A DNA stretch of 64,000 nucleotides from Parageobacillus sp. KH3-4 (GCF_022846435.1 NZ_AP025627.1:1522001-1586000); one strand, 5' to 3'; counted from the stretch's first letter, positions 1-8,852 are shown. Numbers and translations: made by a program. Notes: generated by a model from the sequence alone, not told the origin.

Positions 1-263
1 TGTATGTACGTCAATTTCCTCTCCTCTTTTGCTTCAATAATTCTTATACATTTTTTACTATACTCTTTTGGCAAACGAACGTCTATAACGTCTATTTTTT
101 GTTACGATGATAAATGAAAAAGATGAGCATTGTTAAAAGCGTTGAGGTTAGATTCAGTTAGAAGAATTTTTCGTGTGATGAAATAGTAAGGTAAAATGGA
201 TCTTAGGGGTTTGCTGTCATGATGCAAAGTAAGGATAGCATTAGCCGAAAGGATGGAGGAAAG

Positions 264-1799
264 ATGAGCGTGAGAGTGGTTACGGCAGCGGAAATGTACG
301 CCATCGATCGCGACACGATCGAAAACATTGGCATTAGCGATGATTCATTAATGGAAAACGCGGGGCAGGCGCTGTTCCACGTACTGAAAGAGCGAATTTC
401 GCGTTCGGCGCGTGTAGCGGTGCTTTCGGGGACAGGGAACAACGGCGGCGACGGATTTGTCGTCGCGAGAATGTTGAAAAGCTACGGGTATGACGTGGAT
501 TTATGGATTATTCCGCCAAAAGAAAAGATAAAAGGAGCGGCAAAGGCAGCATTGAACGTTTACGAACGGTCGGGATATGACATTAAAGAATATGCCGGAA
601 ATGAACGGATTTTTGCCACACAAATTCTCTATTATGATGTGATTATTGACGCGCTGCTTGGCATTGGCATTCAAGGAGGGGTGCGCTCCCCGTATAAAGA
701 GATCATCGAGATGGTAAATCGTTCTAACGCCGCCGTTTATGCGATTGATATACCAAGCGGAACGCCAGCCGATGGGGGAGAGGTGGAAACAGCGGTTCGC
801 GCCGATGTGACGATCACGATTCAATGCCCGAAACTTGGGGCGTACACGTTCCCGACGGCTGATTATTATGGGGAGCTTGCCGTTGTTGATATTGGCATTC
901 CGCCGCTTGTAGTGGAGCGGAATGCCGCGGCTCGCTTGATATGGGAGGAAGAGGATGTTGTACGGACTTTGCCGGAACGAAAACGCTCGTCCCATAAAGG
1001 AACATACGGAAAACTGCTTGTTGTTGGCGGTTCCCGACAAATGACAGGAGCGATTACGTTAACGGCAAAAGCCGCGCTGCGGAGCGGTGCAGGATTATTG
1101 ACGATGGCTGTGCCGGATGACATTTATTCCGTCGTCGCCAACCGTGTTCCGGAAGCGATGTACTATCCGTGCCCGTCGCGTGACGGTTCGTTTTCCGGTG
1201 CAATCGATGTATCGACGCTGGATATCGATGCGATTGCGCTTGGTCCAGGGATGGGACGAACGGATGGGGCGCGGCAGCTCGTTCGCGCTTTATTGCAGCA
1301 GCCGGCGCCGATCGTGATTGACGCAGATGCGTTGTTTTTTTGGAACGAATATGCTTCACTCGTTCGCGAACGAAAGGATGTCACCGTTGTGACTCCGCAC
1401 CCTGGGGAAATGGCACGCATGCTTGGTTTATCGATTGATGACATCGAAAGCGATCGGTTTGGCCTATCCAAACAGTTGGCAACCGAGTACGGCATTTATG
1501 TGGTTTTGAAAGGACCTTATACAATCGTCACCACGCCAGATGGTTCGCAATATGTCAATACGACGGGAAATCCAGCTATGGCGAAAGGCGGAAGCGGCGA
1601 TGTGCTGACAGGAATTATTGCCGCGTTTCTCATGCAGCATCACTCTATGCAAGAAGCCGTTAGCAACGCTGTCTGGGTTCATGGAAAAGCCGCGGATATG
1701 CTTGTGGAAGACGGACATTCGCAATGGGATGTGCTCGCTGGTGATTTGATCGACGGAATTTCATCTGTGCTTTCTCACCTTCAGAAACGACAACAATAA
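264..1799 (+). CDS. nnr: Bifunctional NAD(P)H-hydrate epimerase / ADP-dependent NAD(P)H-hydrate dehydratase
   Basis: Repairs hydrated NADH and NADPH: the N-terminal YjeF_N domain (about residues 1-215) epimerises NAD(P)HX and the C-terminal ribokinase-fold domain (about 240-505) dehydrates it using ADP. The sequence shows the epimerase motif GTGNNGGDGF near residues 56-65, GPGMGR in the second domain, and the family signature KGGSGDVLTG near residue 441. An in-frame ATG lies upstream at 219, but GGAGG at 255-259 points to the ATG at 264, giving 511 residues, normal for the fused enzyme. The gene stands alone and is followed by a terminator-like hairpin. Cytosolic housekeeping function. High confidence in family; the exact start is inferred. 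Confidence 0.93.
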   Translation: MSVRVVTAAEMYAIDRDTIENIGISDDSLMENAGQALFHVLKERISRSARVAVLSGTGNNGGDGFVVARMLKSYGYDVDLWIIPPKEKIKGAAKAALNVYERSGYDIKEYAGNERIFATQILYYDVIIDALLGIGIQGGVRSPYKEIIEMVNRSNAAVYAIDIPSGTPADGGEVETAVRADVTITIQCPKLGAYTFPTADYYGELAVVDIGIPPLVVERNAAARLIWEEEDVVRTLPERKRSSHKGTYGKLLVVGGSRQMTGAITLTAKAALRSGAGLLTMAVPDDIYSVVANRVPEAMYYPCPSRDGSFSGAIDVSTLDIDAIALGPGMGRTDGARQLVRALLQQPAPIVIDADALFFWNEYASLVRERKDVTVVTPHPGEMARMLGLSIDDIESDRFGLSKQLATEYGIYVVLKGPYTIVTTPDGSQYVNTTGNPAMAKGGSGDVLTGIIAAFLMQHHSMQEAVSNAVWVHGKAADMLVEDGHSQWDVLAGDLIDGISSVLSHLQKRQQ

Positions 1800-1862
1800 C
1801 CGTAAGTATAAAGATTTAGATCATAAATATATTTCAACTTTTTCATTTTTGTCAAAGAATCG

Positions 1863-1930
1863 TGACCGAACAGCCAATCATGCCGGCAATGTTGTTTGCT
1901 GCTAATGGGTTGTTCGGTCATTATTTTTTG
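1863..1930 (+). terminator. Probable rho-independent terminator after nnr
   Basis: The arms at 1863-1875 and 1908-1920 (right arm GGTTGTTCGGTCA) pair along about 13 positions with one wobble, and the right arm is followed by TTATTTTTT. The loop of about 32 nt can form a smaller inner hairpin. Position just after nnr fits its terminator. Confidence 0.6.
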
Positions 1931-2460
1931 GCAGCAAAAACAAATCTTTCAATTATGTAATAATATGTAATAACGCTGGACAGCGTCCTAGTTATTGTGT
2001 CAAAACTTTCTTCTTTGTCTAGTAAAATTGGGAGACCGAAAAATAAAACTGTTTTTTGCCGATTTCTTTTTATGCAGCATGAAGCTGACTTCACAAAAAC
2101 CGTCAAAATAATTCGCTACCCGCTTCGGATACTAAGAAGCGATACGCCGCTATGCTAAGTGTACCGCTTCTTTGCTGTTTTGAACCATGCAAATCATTCA
2201 CATATTTCTTTTAACGCGCGAACTCCTGTGCGAACTTCATCGTTTGCTTTCATAGCGGGACTTGCTATATAACAAAGCTGTTAGATTGCTGCGCCTATTT
2301 CAGCAGTTTTTGCCGGGCAGCGCCATGCCAAGCGGTAATGGATGGGAAAGAGAAATCATTTAAGGAAGAGCTGTCAGTTTTATCAAGGCAGAACAGCAAG
2401 AATGATATCAGACGGTTTTAATTTTTTTGATAAAAATAATATAGAAAATTTTATGTATTT
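1931..2460. other. Intergenic stretch with decayed minus-strand coding fragments
   Basis: No intact gene is visible. On the minus strand between about 2345 and 2194 there are short protein-like runs interrupted by stops; the last reads SPAMKANDEVRTGVRALKE and ends in a TGA at 2194-2196. The style resembles the C-terminus of an enzyme such as an aminotransferase, but I cannot assign a family. It may be the tail of a gene lost between nnr and the kip/pxp operon, or coincidence. Confidence 0.25.
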
Positions 2461-2464
2461 TTAT

Positions 2465-2517
2465 TATAATGAATAGCAAAATTCATTTTATGGAATCAAT
2501 GTTTCAATATTTGGAAT
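2465..2517 (+). promoter_or_regulatory. Candidate promoter and operator region of the kip/pxp operon
   Basis: A TATAAT hexamer at 2465-2470 overlaps an inverted repeat TGAAT-N6-ATTCA (2470-2485). TGGAAT occurs twice just downstream (2491-2496 and 2512-2517). No good -35 box is visible at normal spacing. Overlap of a -10 box and a short palindrome directly before an IclR-family gene suggests autoregulation, but this is inference. Confidence 0.3.
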
Positions 2518-2531
2518 AAAGGAAGAGCGTG

Positions 2532-3281
2532 ATGAATAAAACGGTCGTCAAAACGATGGAAATGCTAAAGTTGTTCATTGATCATGAGCGGTTGACGTTG
2601 CAGGAGATGGTCGAATTATTGCGAATGCCGAGAACATCGGTTTATCGGATGGCGCAATCATTAGTCAAGCTCGGCTTTTTACAGAAAACTGACGATTATT
2701 ATCAACTTGGCTTAGCATTTTTGTCGTTTGGCATGCTTGTTGCCGAGCGGCTAGACCTCCGGAAAATCGCGCTCCCGATTATGAAGCGGCTGAAAGAAGA
2801 TACGAAAGAAGCAGTCAATTTAGTCATTCGCGATGGCGATGAAGCGATTTATATTGAAAAGGTCGATACGTCAGAACCGGTGCGCGTGTACACGAAAGTA
2901 GGGCGGCGTGCTCCGTTGTACGCCGGAGCGTGCCCGCGCGTATTGCTGACGTTTATGGAGCGCGACGAACAACAGCGCTACATCGACAATGTTAAAATGG
3001 TGAAAATTGCAAAAAATACGATTGTCCAGCGGGACACGTTGCGGGATATAATTGAGCAAGATCGGAAGCGGCAATATACGGTCAGCTATTCGGAATTAGA
3101 GGATTATTCCGCTGCGGTTGCGGTGCCGATTTTCAACCATGAAGGAAAAGTGGTGGCGGGGTTGAGCGTTGCTGGCCCGGAACATCGCTTTTCACCGGAG
3201 GCGGTGGAACGAATGGTTCCAATGCTGCGGCAAGCCGCTTGGCAAATTTCCGAACAGCTTGGTTTTTCAAGGAAGGGATAA
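2532..3281 (+). CDS. kipR: IclR-family transcriptional regulator, KipR-like
   Basis: An IclR-type regulator of about 249 residues: an N-terminal winged helix-turn-helix (about residues 5-60, recognition helix region MPRTSVYRMAQSL) and a C-terminal effector-binding domain (about 75-245). It opens the block that continues with pxpB, pxpC, pxpA and a transporter, the same content as the Bacillus subtilis ycsFG/kipI/kipA/kipR locus, where KipR represses its own operon. The pxpB start codon follows its stop by 2 nt, so the two are co-transcribed. A GTG at 2529 could also start it; the ATG at 2532 is better spaced from the purine-rich GGAAGA. Regulator role is firm; the effector is unknown. Confidence 0.82.
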   Translation: MNKTVVKTMEMLKLFIDHERLTLQEMVELLRMPRTSVYRMAQSLVKLGFLQKTDDYYQLGLAFLSFGMLVAERLDLRKIALPIMKRLKEDTKEAVNLVIRDGDEAIYIEKVDTSEPVRVYTKVGRRAPLYAGACPRVLLTFMERDEQQRYIDNVKMVKIAKNTIVQRDTLRDIIEQDRKRQYTVSYSELEDYSAAVAVPIFNHEGKVVAGLSVAGPEHRFSPEAVERMVPMLRQAAWQISEQLGFSRKG

Positions 3282-3283
3282 AG

Positions 3284-3985
3284 ATGGACTACACGATGTT
3301 TCCTTTAAGTGAATGCGCAGTGACGATTCGCTTTTCTATGGAAGTAGATGAAGCAGTGAATGACCGTGTTCATCGCGTCGCTGTTTTTTTAGAACAGCAG
3401 AAAAAGGAAGGGATTTTGGACATTGTTCCAACGTTTTCGTCCGTGACGGTATATTATGACCCGTTCGTCATTGGAGGCTACGAAGAAATGTGCAAGTGGC
3501 TGAGAACGGAGCTCAAGCGGGTGGAACGCATAAAAAAGGCGCCCGCGAGGACGGTTGTCATTCCCGTTTGTTACGGTGGAGAGTTTGGCCCAGATTTGCA
3601 AGAAGTCGCCCGTTTTCATGGGATAAGCGAAGAAGAAGTGATTTCCATACATTCCCGGGGAAGTTATCGAGTGTATATGATTGGCTTCGCCCCTGGTTTT
3701 GCTTATTTAGGAGGATTGTCTCCCGAAATCGCGACTCCGCGCCGCTCTACACCGAGGACTCATGTGCCGGCAGGTTCGGTCGGCATTGCCGGCAGTCAGA
3801 CGGGGATCTATCCGCTAGCGACTCCAGGCGGGTGGCAAATTATTGGGAGAACGCCGCTCGCTTTGTTTCGTCCGCATGATCCGGAACCTAGTTTGCTGCG
3901 CGCTGGGGATATCGTACAATTTCATCCGATTACGGAAGAAGAGTACAGGATGTGGGATGATGAGCACAATTCAAGTAACACATAG
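3284..3985 (+). CDS. pxpB: 5-oxoprolinase subunit PxpB (KipI family)
   Basis: One of three subunits of the ATP-dependent prokaryotic 5-oxoprolinase, which opens 5-oxoproline (pyroglutamate) to glutamate. In B. subtilis the homologue KipI also inhibits sporulation kinase KinA. About 233 residues, normal length. The C-terminal cyclophilin-like part carries the conserved stretch VPAGSVGIAGSQTGIYPL followed by TPGGWQIIGRTP. A longer in-frame start at 3239 overlaps kipR; the ATG at 3284 follows AGGAAGGG and is preferred. The gene overlaps pxpC by about 29 nt, implying translational coupling and equal subunit amounts. Cytosolic. Confidence 0.92.
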   Translation: MDYTMFPLSECAVTIRFSMEVDEAVNDRVHRVAVFLEQQKKEGILDIVPTFSSVTVYYDPFVIGGYEEMCKWLRTELKRVERIKKAPARTVVIPVCYGGEFGPDLQEVARFHGISEEEVISIHSRGSYRVYMIGFAPGFAYLGGLSPEIATPRRSTPRTHVPAGSVGIAGSQTGIYPLATPGGWQIIGRTPLALFRPHDPEPSLLRAGDIVQFHPITEEEYRMWDDEHNSSNT

Positions 3986-4946
3986 TGGATTTTTCACAAC
4001 TGTGCAAGGAAAAGGACGATTCGGATATCAAAAAGCCGGCGTATCCGTTGGAGGGGCAATGGATTCGTTTGCGAGCCGGATTGCGAATTTGCTTGTCGGA
4101 AACGACGCCGATGAAGCAACATTGGAAATTACGATGAACGGTCCGACGCTCCGCTTTGAAACGGATGCGCTCATTGCGATTTGCGGCGGCTCGTTTCGCT
4201 GCACATTAAACAGCGAACCGGTATCGATGTGGAAGCCGCTTTTCGTCCGAAAAGGCGATGTATTATCGATCGGAGCGTGCCAAAGCGGTTATCGCGCATA
4301 TGTCGCTTTTGCGGGCGGCCTAAACGTTCCGCTTGTCATGAACAGCCGTTCTACATATGTACAAGCGCGCATTGGCGGTTTTCACGGCAGAGCGCTGCGG
4401 CCGGGTGACGTGTTGTCATTGCGGGCAAATGCGATCACGATTCGGGAAAGCCCGATTCGGTGGGGAATTGGATTTTCAGAAAGAAACTACATAAACGGGA
4501 AGCGAAAGATTGTTCGTGTCGCGGAAGGTCCGGAATATGACATGTTTACAGACCAAAGCCAAGAACGGTTTTTCGCTTCTGTGTATGAAGTGACGACACA
4601 GTCGGACCGCATGGGTTATCGCCTGCAAGGACAAGCGCTCGAGCGCACGACAGATCAAGAAATGATTTCGGAAGCAGTTACATTTGGGACGATTCAAGTG
4701 CCCGCCTCCGGCCAGCCGATCGTGCTGATGGCGGATTGCCAAACGACAGGCGGATATCCGCGCATCGCCCAAGTCATTAGCGTCGATCTTCCCATTTTAG
4801 CGCAAGCGCGTCCGGGCGATTACATTCAATTTCAAAAAGTATCATGGCAAGAAGCACAACGGCTATACATGGAACGGGAGCGGCAAATCAAAAAATGGAA
4901 GACGATCATTCAGCAAAAATGGAGGGAGATGGATGATGCGCGTTGA
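3957..4946 (+). CDS. pxpC: 5-oxoprolinase subunit PxpC (KipA family)
   Basis: Partner of PxpB in the 5-oxoprolinase complex (biotin-dependent carboxyltransferase-like fold, KipA in B. subtilis). The start is one of two adjacent ATG codons (3957 or 3960) inside the end of pxpB, giving about 329 residues. N-terminal features typical of the family are [15 protein letters not shown] and [17 protein letters not shown]; the C-terminal part has [10 protein letters not shown] and TTGGYPRIA. The 3' end overlaps the pxpA start. Longer versions of this reading frame begin inside pxpB without a ribosome-binding site. Confidence 0.92.
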   Translation: MMSTIQVTHSGFFTTVQGKGRFGYQKAGVSVGGAMDSFASRIANLLVGNDADEATLEITMNGPTLRFETDALIAICGGSFRCTLNSEPVSMWKPLFVRKGDVLSIGACQSGYRAYVAFAGGLNVPLVMNSRSTYVQARIGGFHGRALRPGDVLSLRANAITIRESPIRWGIGFSERNYINGKRKIVRVAEGPEYDMFTDQSQERFFASVYEVTTQSDRMGYRLQGQALERTTDQEMISEAVTFGTIQVPASGQPIVLMADCQTTGGYPRIAQVISVDLPILAQARPGDYIQFQKVSWQEAQRLYMERERQIKKWKTIIQQKWREMDDAR

Positions 4947-5694
4947 TTTAAATTGCGATTTCGGCGAAAGTTTCGGCATTTACCGCCTTGGCGAAGAAAA
5001 AGAGATTTTGCAGTATGTTACGTCGGTCAATGTCGCTTGCGGCTTTCATGCCGGGGATCCGCTTGTCATGCGGAAAACGGTGCAAATGGCGTTGGAACGG
5101 AAAGTGGCGATCGGCGCTCATCCGGGGTTTCCGGACTTGCTCGGATTTGGCCGCCGCAACATGGCGGTAACTCCAGACGAAGCGTATGCGTATGTCGTCT
5201 ATCAAATTGGAGCGCTATCGGCGTTTGTGAAAGCGGAAGGAGGAATGTTGGCGCATGTCAAGCCGCACGGCGCGCTTTACAATATGGCGGCAAAAGACGC
5301 GGTGTTGGCGGAGGCGATCGCCAAAGCGGTGTACGATGTCGATCCAACCTTAATCCTGTACGGACTCGCCGGAAGCGAGCTGATTCGCGCCGGAAAGAAA
5401 ATCGGCTTGCGCACGGCAAACGAGGTGTTCGCCGACCGAACGTATCAAAAGGACGGTTCGCTTACGCCGCGTAGCGACCCGCGCGCGTTGATTGTCGACG
5501 AGCAGGAAGCGGTTCAGCAAGTGCTCACAATGGTGAAAGAAAAACGCGTCCGTTCGCTGCAAGGCAACGACGTTCCGATTGAAGCGGAGACGATTTGCAT
5601 TCACGGAGACGGCAAGAAAGCGGTGCTGTTTGCCAAACGCTTATATGAAGCGTTGCAAAAAGAAGGTGTAAAAGTTTGCTCTATGACTAGATGA
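4933..5694 (+). CDS. pxpA: 5-oxoprolinase subunit PxpA (LamB/YcsF family)
   Basis: Third 5-oxoprolinase subunit, a TIM-barrel-like LamB/YcsF protein of about 253 residues. Hallmarks are the N-terminus [21 protein letters not shown], and [15 protein letters not shown] at 4921-4926 serves the ATG at 4933 or 4936; the coding start overlaps the end of pxpC by 14 nt. Together pxpB, pxpC and pxpA form a tight translationally coupled unit with a transporter gene 13 nt further on, so the operon probably imports and opens 5-oxoproline or a related lactam. Confidence 0.93.
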   Translation: MMRVDLNCDFGESFGIYRLGEEKEILQYVTSVNVACGFHAGDPLVMRKTVQMALERKVAIGAHPGFPDLLGFGRRNMAVTPDEAYAYVVYQIGALSAFVKAEGGMLAHVKPHGALYNMAAKDAVLAEAIAKAVYDVDPTLILYGLAGSELIRAGKKIGLRTANEVFADRTYQKDGSLTPRSDPRALIVDEQEAVQQVLTMVKEKRVRSLQGNDVPIEAETICIHGDGKKAVLFAKRLYEALQKEGVKVCSMTR

Positions 5695-5707
5695 ATGGAG
5701 GAAAACT

Positions 5708-6901
5708 ATGGAGAGAAAAGACAACAAATTGCGCGTACTGCTTGGTGCTGTATTTTTAATGGCGACATCGGCGATTGGGCCGGGATTTTTGACGCAAACA
5801 ACGGTGTTTACCCAGCAGCTTGCCGCTAGTTTTGGTTTTGTCATTTTGATTTCCATTATTCTTGATATCGGCGCACAAGCGAATATATGGCGCATTATTG
5901 CGGTTTCCGAAAAACGGGCGCAAGATATCGCGAACGAAGTATTGCCGGGATTAGGTTATGTGATAGCGGGATTGATTGTGCTTGGGGGATTGGCGTTTAA
6001 TATCGGCAATATCGGCGGCGCCGGGCTGGGAATCAACGTGCTTTTCGGAATGTCGCCGGAAATGGGAGCGATTGTCAGCGCGATGATTGCCATCATCATT
6101 TTCCTTGTCAAGGAAGCGGGGAAAATGATGGATCGTTTTACGCAAATTTTGGGAATTGTCATGATTGGGCTAACGCTCTACGTCGTTTGGACAGCCCATC
6201 CGCCGCTTGGGGAGGCAGTGGTACGAACGATAGCGCCAGAGAAAGTGGACTTTTTGGCGATTGTGACGCTTGTTGGCGGAACCGTTGGCGGCTACATTAC
6301 GTTCTCCGGCGGGCATCGGCTGTTAGACGCGGGAATAAAAGGGAAAAATAGCTTGCCAGAAGTGACGAAAAGCTCGATTTCGGCTATTGGCGTAGCATCG
6401 TTGATGCGAATTTTGCTGTTTCTTGCCGCATTAGGCGTTGTCGCTCAAGGGCTAACGTTAGATGAAGCGAACCCTCCAGCGTCGGTATTTCGCCTTGCCG
6501 CAGGTGAAATTGGCTATAAGCTTTTTGGAATTGTCATGTGGGCGGCCGCGATCACATCGGTCGTTGGTTCCGCGTATACATCCATGACATTTATCCGAAC
6601 ATTTCACCCATTAATCGAAAAATATCACCGTCTTTTAATTGTGTTGTTTATTATTGTGTCTACTTTTATCTTCGTCTTTATTGGCCGTCCGGTAAAAACG
6701 CTGATTTTAGTTGGTGCATTAAATGGCCTTGTGCTGCCGATTTCGTTAGGTGTTATGCTTATCGCTGCATATAAGCGGACGATTGTCGGCGATTACAAAC
6801 ATCCGCTATGGCTAACGATATTTGGGGGAATTGTCGTCATTTTGATGGCGTATATGGGAATATATACGATCATTCATCAGCTTCCGCAATTATTTGAATG
6901 A
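5708..6901 (+). CDS. NRAMP-fold transporter of the kip/pxp operon (YcsG-like)
   Basis: An integral membrane protein of 397 residues with about 11 hydrophobic segments, belonging to the divergent NRAMP relatives such as B. subtilis YcsG. The first segment reads AIGPGFLTQTTVFTQQ: where metal-transporting NRAMPs have DPGN this protein has FTQQ, and the segment that should carry the MPH metal motif reads SGGHRLLDAG. The metal-binding residues are therefore missing. It lies 13 nt after pxpA, so a role in uptake of 5-oxoproline, a co-substrate or an ion is likely, but the substrate is not known. An ATG start after a GGAGG-type site fits the normal length. Confidence 0.8.
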   Translation: MERKDNKLRVLLGAVFLMATSAIGPGFLTQTTVFTQQLAASFGFVILISIILDIGAQANIWRIIAVSEKRAQDIANEVLPGLGYVIAGLIVLGGLAFNIGNIGGAGLGINVLFGMSPEMGAIVSAMIAIIIFLVKEAGKMMDRFTQILGIVMIGLTLYVVWTAHPPLGEAVVRTIAPEKVDFLAIVTLVGGTVGGYITFSGGHRLLDAGIKGKNSLPEVTKSSISAIGVASLMRILLFLAALGVVAQGLTLDEANPPASVFRLAAGEIGYKLFGIVMWAAAITSVVGSAYTSMTFIRTFHPLIEKYHRLLIVLFIIVSTFIFVFIGRPVKTLILVGALNGLVLPISLGVMLIAAYKRTIVGDYKHPLWLTIFGGIVVILMAYMGIYTIIHQLPQLFE

Positions 6902-6946
6902 ATAAAAGCGCGCCGTTTGTGTTTATTCGTGAACGGCGCTTTATTC
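6901..6946. terminator. Terminator-like hairpin between transporter and acetyltransferase genes
   Basis: The arms AATAAAAGCGCGCCGTT (from 6901) and AACGGCGCTTTATT (about 6932-6945) pair with a two-base bulge. A-rich and T-rich flanks on the two sides allow termination in either direction. Confidence 0.55.
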
Positions 6947-6978
6947 ATTACCAATTCGCTATGTTTAAAAATACGCGT

Positions 6979-7011
6979 TTGTCATACATCTTTTTGTTTC
7001 TATGCTATAAT
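6979..7011 (+). promoter_or_regulatory. Candidate extended -10 promoter for the acetyltransferase/HAD pair
   Basis: TGCTATAAT (TATAAT at 7006-7011 with a TGn extension) lies 51 nt before the next start codon. A TTGTCA at 6979-6984 is 21 nt upstream, too far for a classical -35, but extended -10 promoters tolerate this. Confidence 0.5.
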
Positions 7012-7061
7012 ACTATAACAATAGTTTTGAAAATTCAAACAAAATATGGAGAAAGGGGAAA

Positions 7062-7919
7062 ATGATGATTGAATTGCGGCGATATAGCAATTTCTCTCAG
7101 TTCAAGCAGGATGTGCTGCCGTTTCTCGAACAGCATGAAGGGGAAAACAATTTGCCGCTAGGTGTAATCATGAATATGAAGCCGGGACAAAAGCCGTTGT
7201 ACATGGGAACAGTGAACAAAGATGGCGAGCTGGCGCTTGTCCTGTTGCAAACCCATCCGAGCCAGCTTATTTTATCAAAATCGTTGCCATTTGCGGCCGA
7301 AGACATAGAGGAAATTGCGAAAAAGCTATACGAAAGCTATCCGAATATACCGGGGATGATCGGCGAAAAATGGCTGGCGACGGCGCTCGCAGAAAGGATC
7401 GCCGGGCTTCAGCACCGCCGTGTCCATGTTCAGATGAAACAGCGGATTTATGTGTTGCAACAAGTGAAAAAGCCTGCTTCCCAACGAGGCGTGCTGCGTC
7501 CGGCGCAAATGAGCGATATGGCAATGCTGTGCCAATGGTTTGTCCGGTTTTGTGAGGACGTTAGACTCCCGGAATCCGCAGAGAAAGCTACGCAGGCGGT
7601 GCAAGAAGCGATCGCCAATCAGCAAATATATGTATGGACAATCGGTGGGGAGCCGGTTTCGATGGCACGCTGGGCCCGCCCGACAAAAACAAATGTGACG
7701 ATCGGCTGGGTGTATACGCCGCAGGAAAAACGAAAACACGGATACGCTTCCGATTGTGTGGCGGCATTGACACAGCAGCTATTAGATTCGGGATATAAAA
7801 CCGTTTCGCTTTATACCGATTTAGATAATCCGACTTCAAATAAGATTTATACGGAAATCGGCTATGAACCAGTGATGGATTCGATGTTGCTGCAGTTTGT
7901 AAAGGAGGAAGTTACATGA
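7062..7919 (+). CDS. GNAT-family N-acetyltransferase
   Basis: A 285-residue protein whose C-terminal third is a GCN5-related acetyltransferase domain: the stretch YTPQEKRKHGYASDCVAAL (about residues 220-240) contains the acetyl-CoA-binding loop, and DNPTSNKIYTEIGYEPV is the usual last motif. The N-terminal half (about 1-140) is a helical/mixed region without a signature I recognise and may hold a second, degenerate acetyltransferase fold. Two adjacent ATG codons follow GAAAGGGG. The stop overlaps the next start as ATGA, so it is coupled to the HAD phosphatase gene. The acceptor substrate is unknown. Confidence 0.82.
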   Translation: MMIELRRYSNFSQFKQDVLPFLEQHEGENNLPLGVIMNMKPGQKPLYMGTVNKDGELALVLLQTHPSQLILSKSLPFAAEDIEEIAKKLYESYPNIPGMIGEKWLATALAERIAGLQHRRVHVQMKQRIYVLQQVKKPASQRGVLRPAQMSDMAMLCQWFVRFCEDVRLPESAEKATQAVQEAIANQQIYVWTIGGEPVSMARWARPTKTNVTIGWVYTPQEKRKHGYASDCVAALTQQLLDSGYKTVSLYTDLDNPTSNKIYTEIGYEPVMDSMLLQFVKEEVT

Positions 7920-8599
7920 GCAAAATGCCATTTGCCATTATTTTCGACATGGATGGCACGTTGTTTCAAACGGAAACCGTTCTTGTTCCTGCCCTGCATA
8001 AGACGTTTGAGCGGCTGCGCCGCGAGGGCGAGTGGCAAGGGGATACGCCAGTCGAAGAATATTTGCGGATTCTTGGCGTTCCGATTCCAGAAGTATGGCG
8101 CCAATTGATGCCGGCAGCGGATGAGGTGGTGCGCGCCCGGGCAGCCGCGTGGTTTTTGGATGATATCATTGCTGAAATCGAGCAAGGGAATGGACGGTTA
8201 TACCCAGACGTGCTTACGACGCTTTCGTCCCTTGCCGATCAAGGAATTCCGCTTTTTGTCGCAAGCAACGGGCGTTCCCGCTATCTCGCCGCGATTCGGG
8301 CCGCCTTCCAGCTTGAGCGCTATTTTATCGATTTTTACAGCCTTGACCGGTTTTCCTTGTCGTCGAAATCGGCGTTAGTCAAACAATTGTTAAATGATTA
8401 CCAGATCGAAAGCGCAGTGATGGTCGGGGATCGGTGTTCCGATATTCAAGCAGCGAAGGAGAATGGGCTTTGGTCGATTGGCTGCCTGTTTGGATTTGCC
8501 AACGATGAAGAGCTGCGCGGAGCGGATGTGATCATCCATCAGTTTTCAGAGATTGGTTCGGTATTGAGAGAAGTGGAAAAAAGAGTAAGCGAGGTCTAG
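7916..8599 (+). CDS. HAD-superfamily hydrolase (phosphatase)
   Basis: A 227-residue HAD phosphatase with all four motifs: FDMDGTL with nucleophile D11 and acid/base D13, VASNGRS (motif II), the lysine of LSSKSALVKQ (motif III), and VGDRCSDIQAA (motif IV). The helical cap lies between residues 18 and 90, as in subfamily I enzymes such as phosphoglycolate or beta-phosphoglucomutase-like phosphatases. It shares ATGA with the upstream acetyltransferase. The substrate cannot be deduced from sequence. A strong double hairpin terminator follows. Confidence 0.87.
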   Translation: MSKMPFAIIFDMDGTLFQTETVLVPALHKTFERLRREGEWQGDTPVEEYLRILGVPIPEVWRQLMPAADEVVRARAAAWFLDDIIAEIEQGNGRLYPDVLTTLSSLADQGIPLFVASNGRSRYLAAIRAAFQLERYFIDFYSLDRFSLSSKSALVKQLLNDYQIESAVMVGDRCSDIQAAKENGLWSIGCLFGFANDEELRGADVIIHQFSEIGSVLREVEKRVSEV

Positions 8600-8621
8600 A
8601 ATCATACGTTTACGATGTGGG

Positions 8622-8705
8622 AAAAGACTGTCTCGTACTCAAATCGCCAGCTTTTTGCCGTGTTTACGCAGCGCTGGCGTTTGATAAAGAGGCAGTCTTT
8701 TTTCA
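8622..8705 (+). terminator. Composite intrinsic terminator before the phenol island
   Basis: The outer arms AAAAGACTGTCTC (8622-8634) and GAGGCAGTCTTTTTT enclose an inner stem AAATCGCCAGC / GCGCTGGCGTTT. The T-run at the right end is clear. It isolates the phenol operon from upstream transcription. Confidence 0.85.
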
Positions 8706-8724
8706 TCATTTCATTTTCAACAAA

Positions 8725-8757
8725 ATTTGTTTAGTTTTAAAGAATTTTTAAACAAAT
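8725..8757. promoter_or_regulatory. Inverted repeat upstream of the phenol hydroxylase promoter (candidate activator site)
   Basis: Perfect 9-bp arms ATTTGTTTA (8725-8733) and TAAACAAAT (8749-8757) are separated by 15 nt, so the half-sites are 24 bp apart centre to centre, roughly two helical turns. The element ends 8 bp before a candidate -35 box. That position suits an activator such as the regulator encoded at 20083-21975. There is no T-run, so a terminator is unlikely. I did not find the same element elsewhere in the island. Confidence 0.5.
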
Positions 8758-8764
8758 GTTGTCA

Positions 8765-8792
8765 TTGTCTGAAAATTCAAACCGATTATATT
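8765..8792 (+). promoter_or_regulatory. Candidate sigma-A promoter of the pheA1 operon
   Basis: TTGTCT (8765-8770), a 16-nt spacer and TATATT (8787-8792) lie 61 nt before the chosen pheA1 start. The weak -35 fits an activator-dependent promoter. No sigma-54 type GG-N10-GC pair was found, which matters because the regulator lacks a sigma-54 activation module. Confidence 0.5.
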
Positions 8793-8852
8793 ATATAACC
8801 GTAGTGAAAATAGTAGTTAATTATATTTTCGTTTAGGAAGGTGATAGAAGAT

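Noticed and set aside
501-1040. 179-residue minus-strand reading frame inside nnr
   Set aside because: It runs antisense to a clearly conserved enzyme, has basic low-complexity composition and no ribosome-binding site; it is a shadow frame.
2107-2130. Similarity of AATTCGCTACCCGC to a near-identical 14-mer at about 13269 (AATTCGCTATCCGC)
   Set aside because: Only 13 of 14 bases match with no extension on either side; too short to call a repeat or binding site.
8705-8852. Search for a sigma-54 promoter before pheA1, prompted by the XylR_N-type sensor
   Set aside because: No TGGCAC-N5-TTGC type pair is present, and the regulator lacks the sigma-54 interaction domain.
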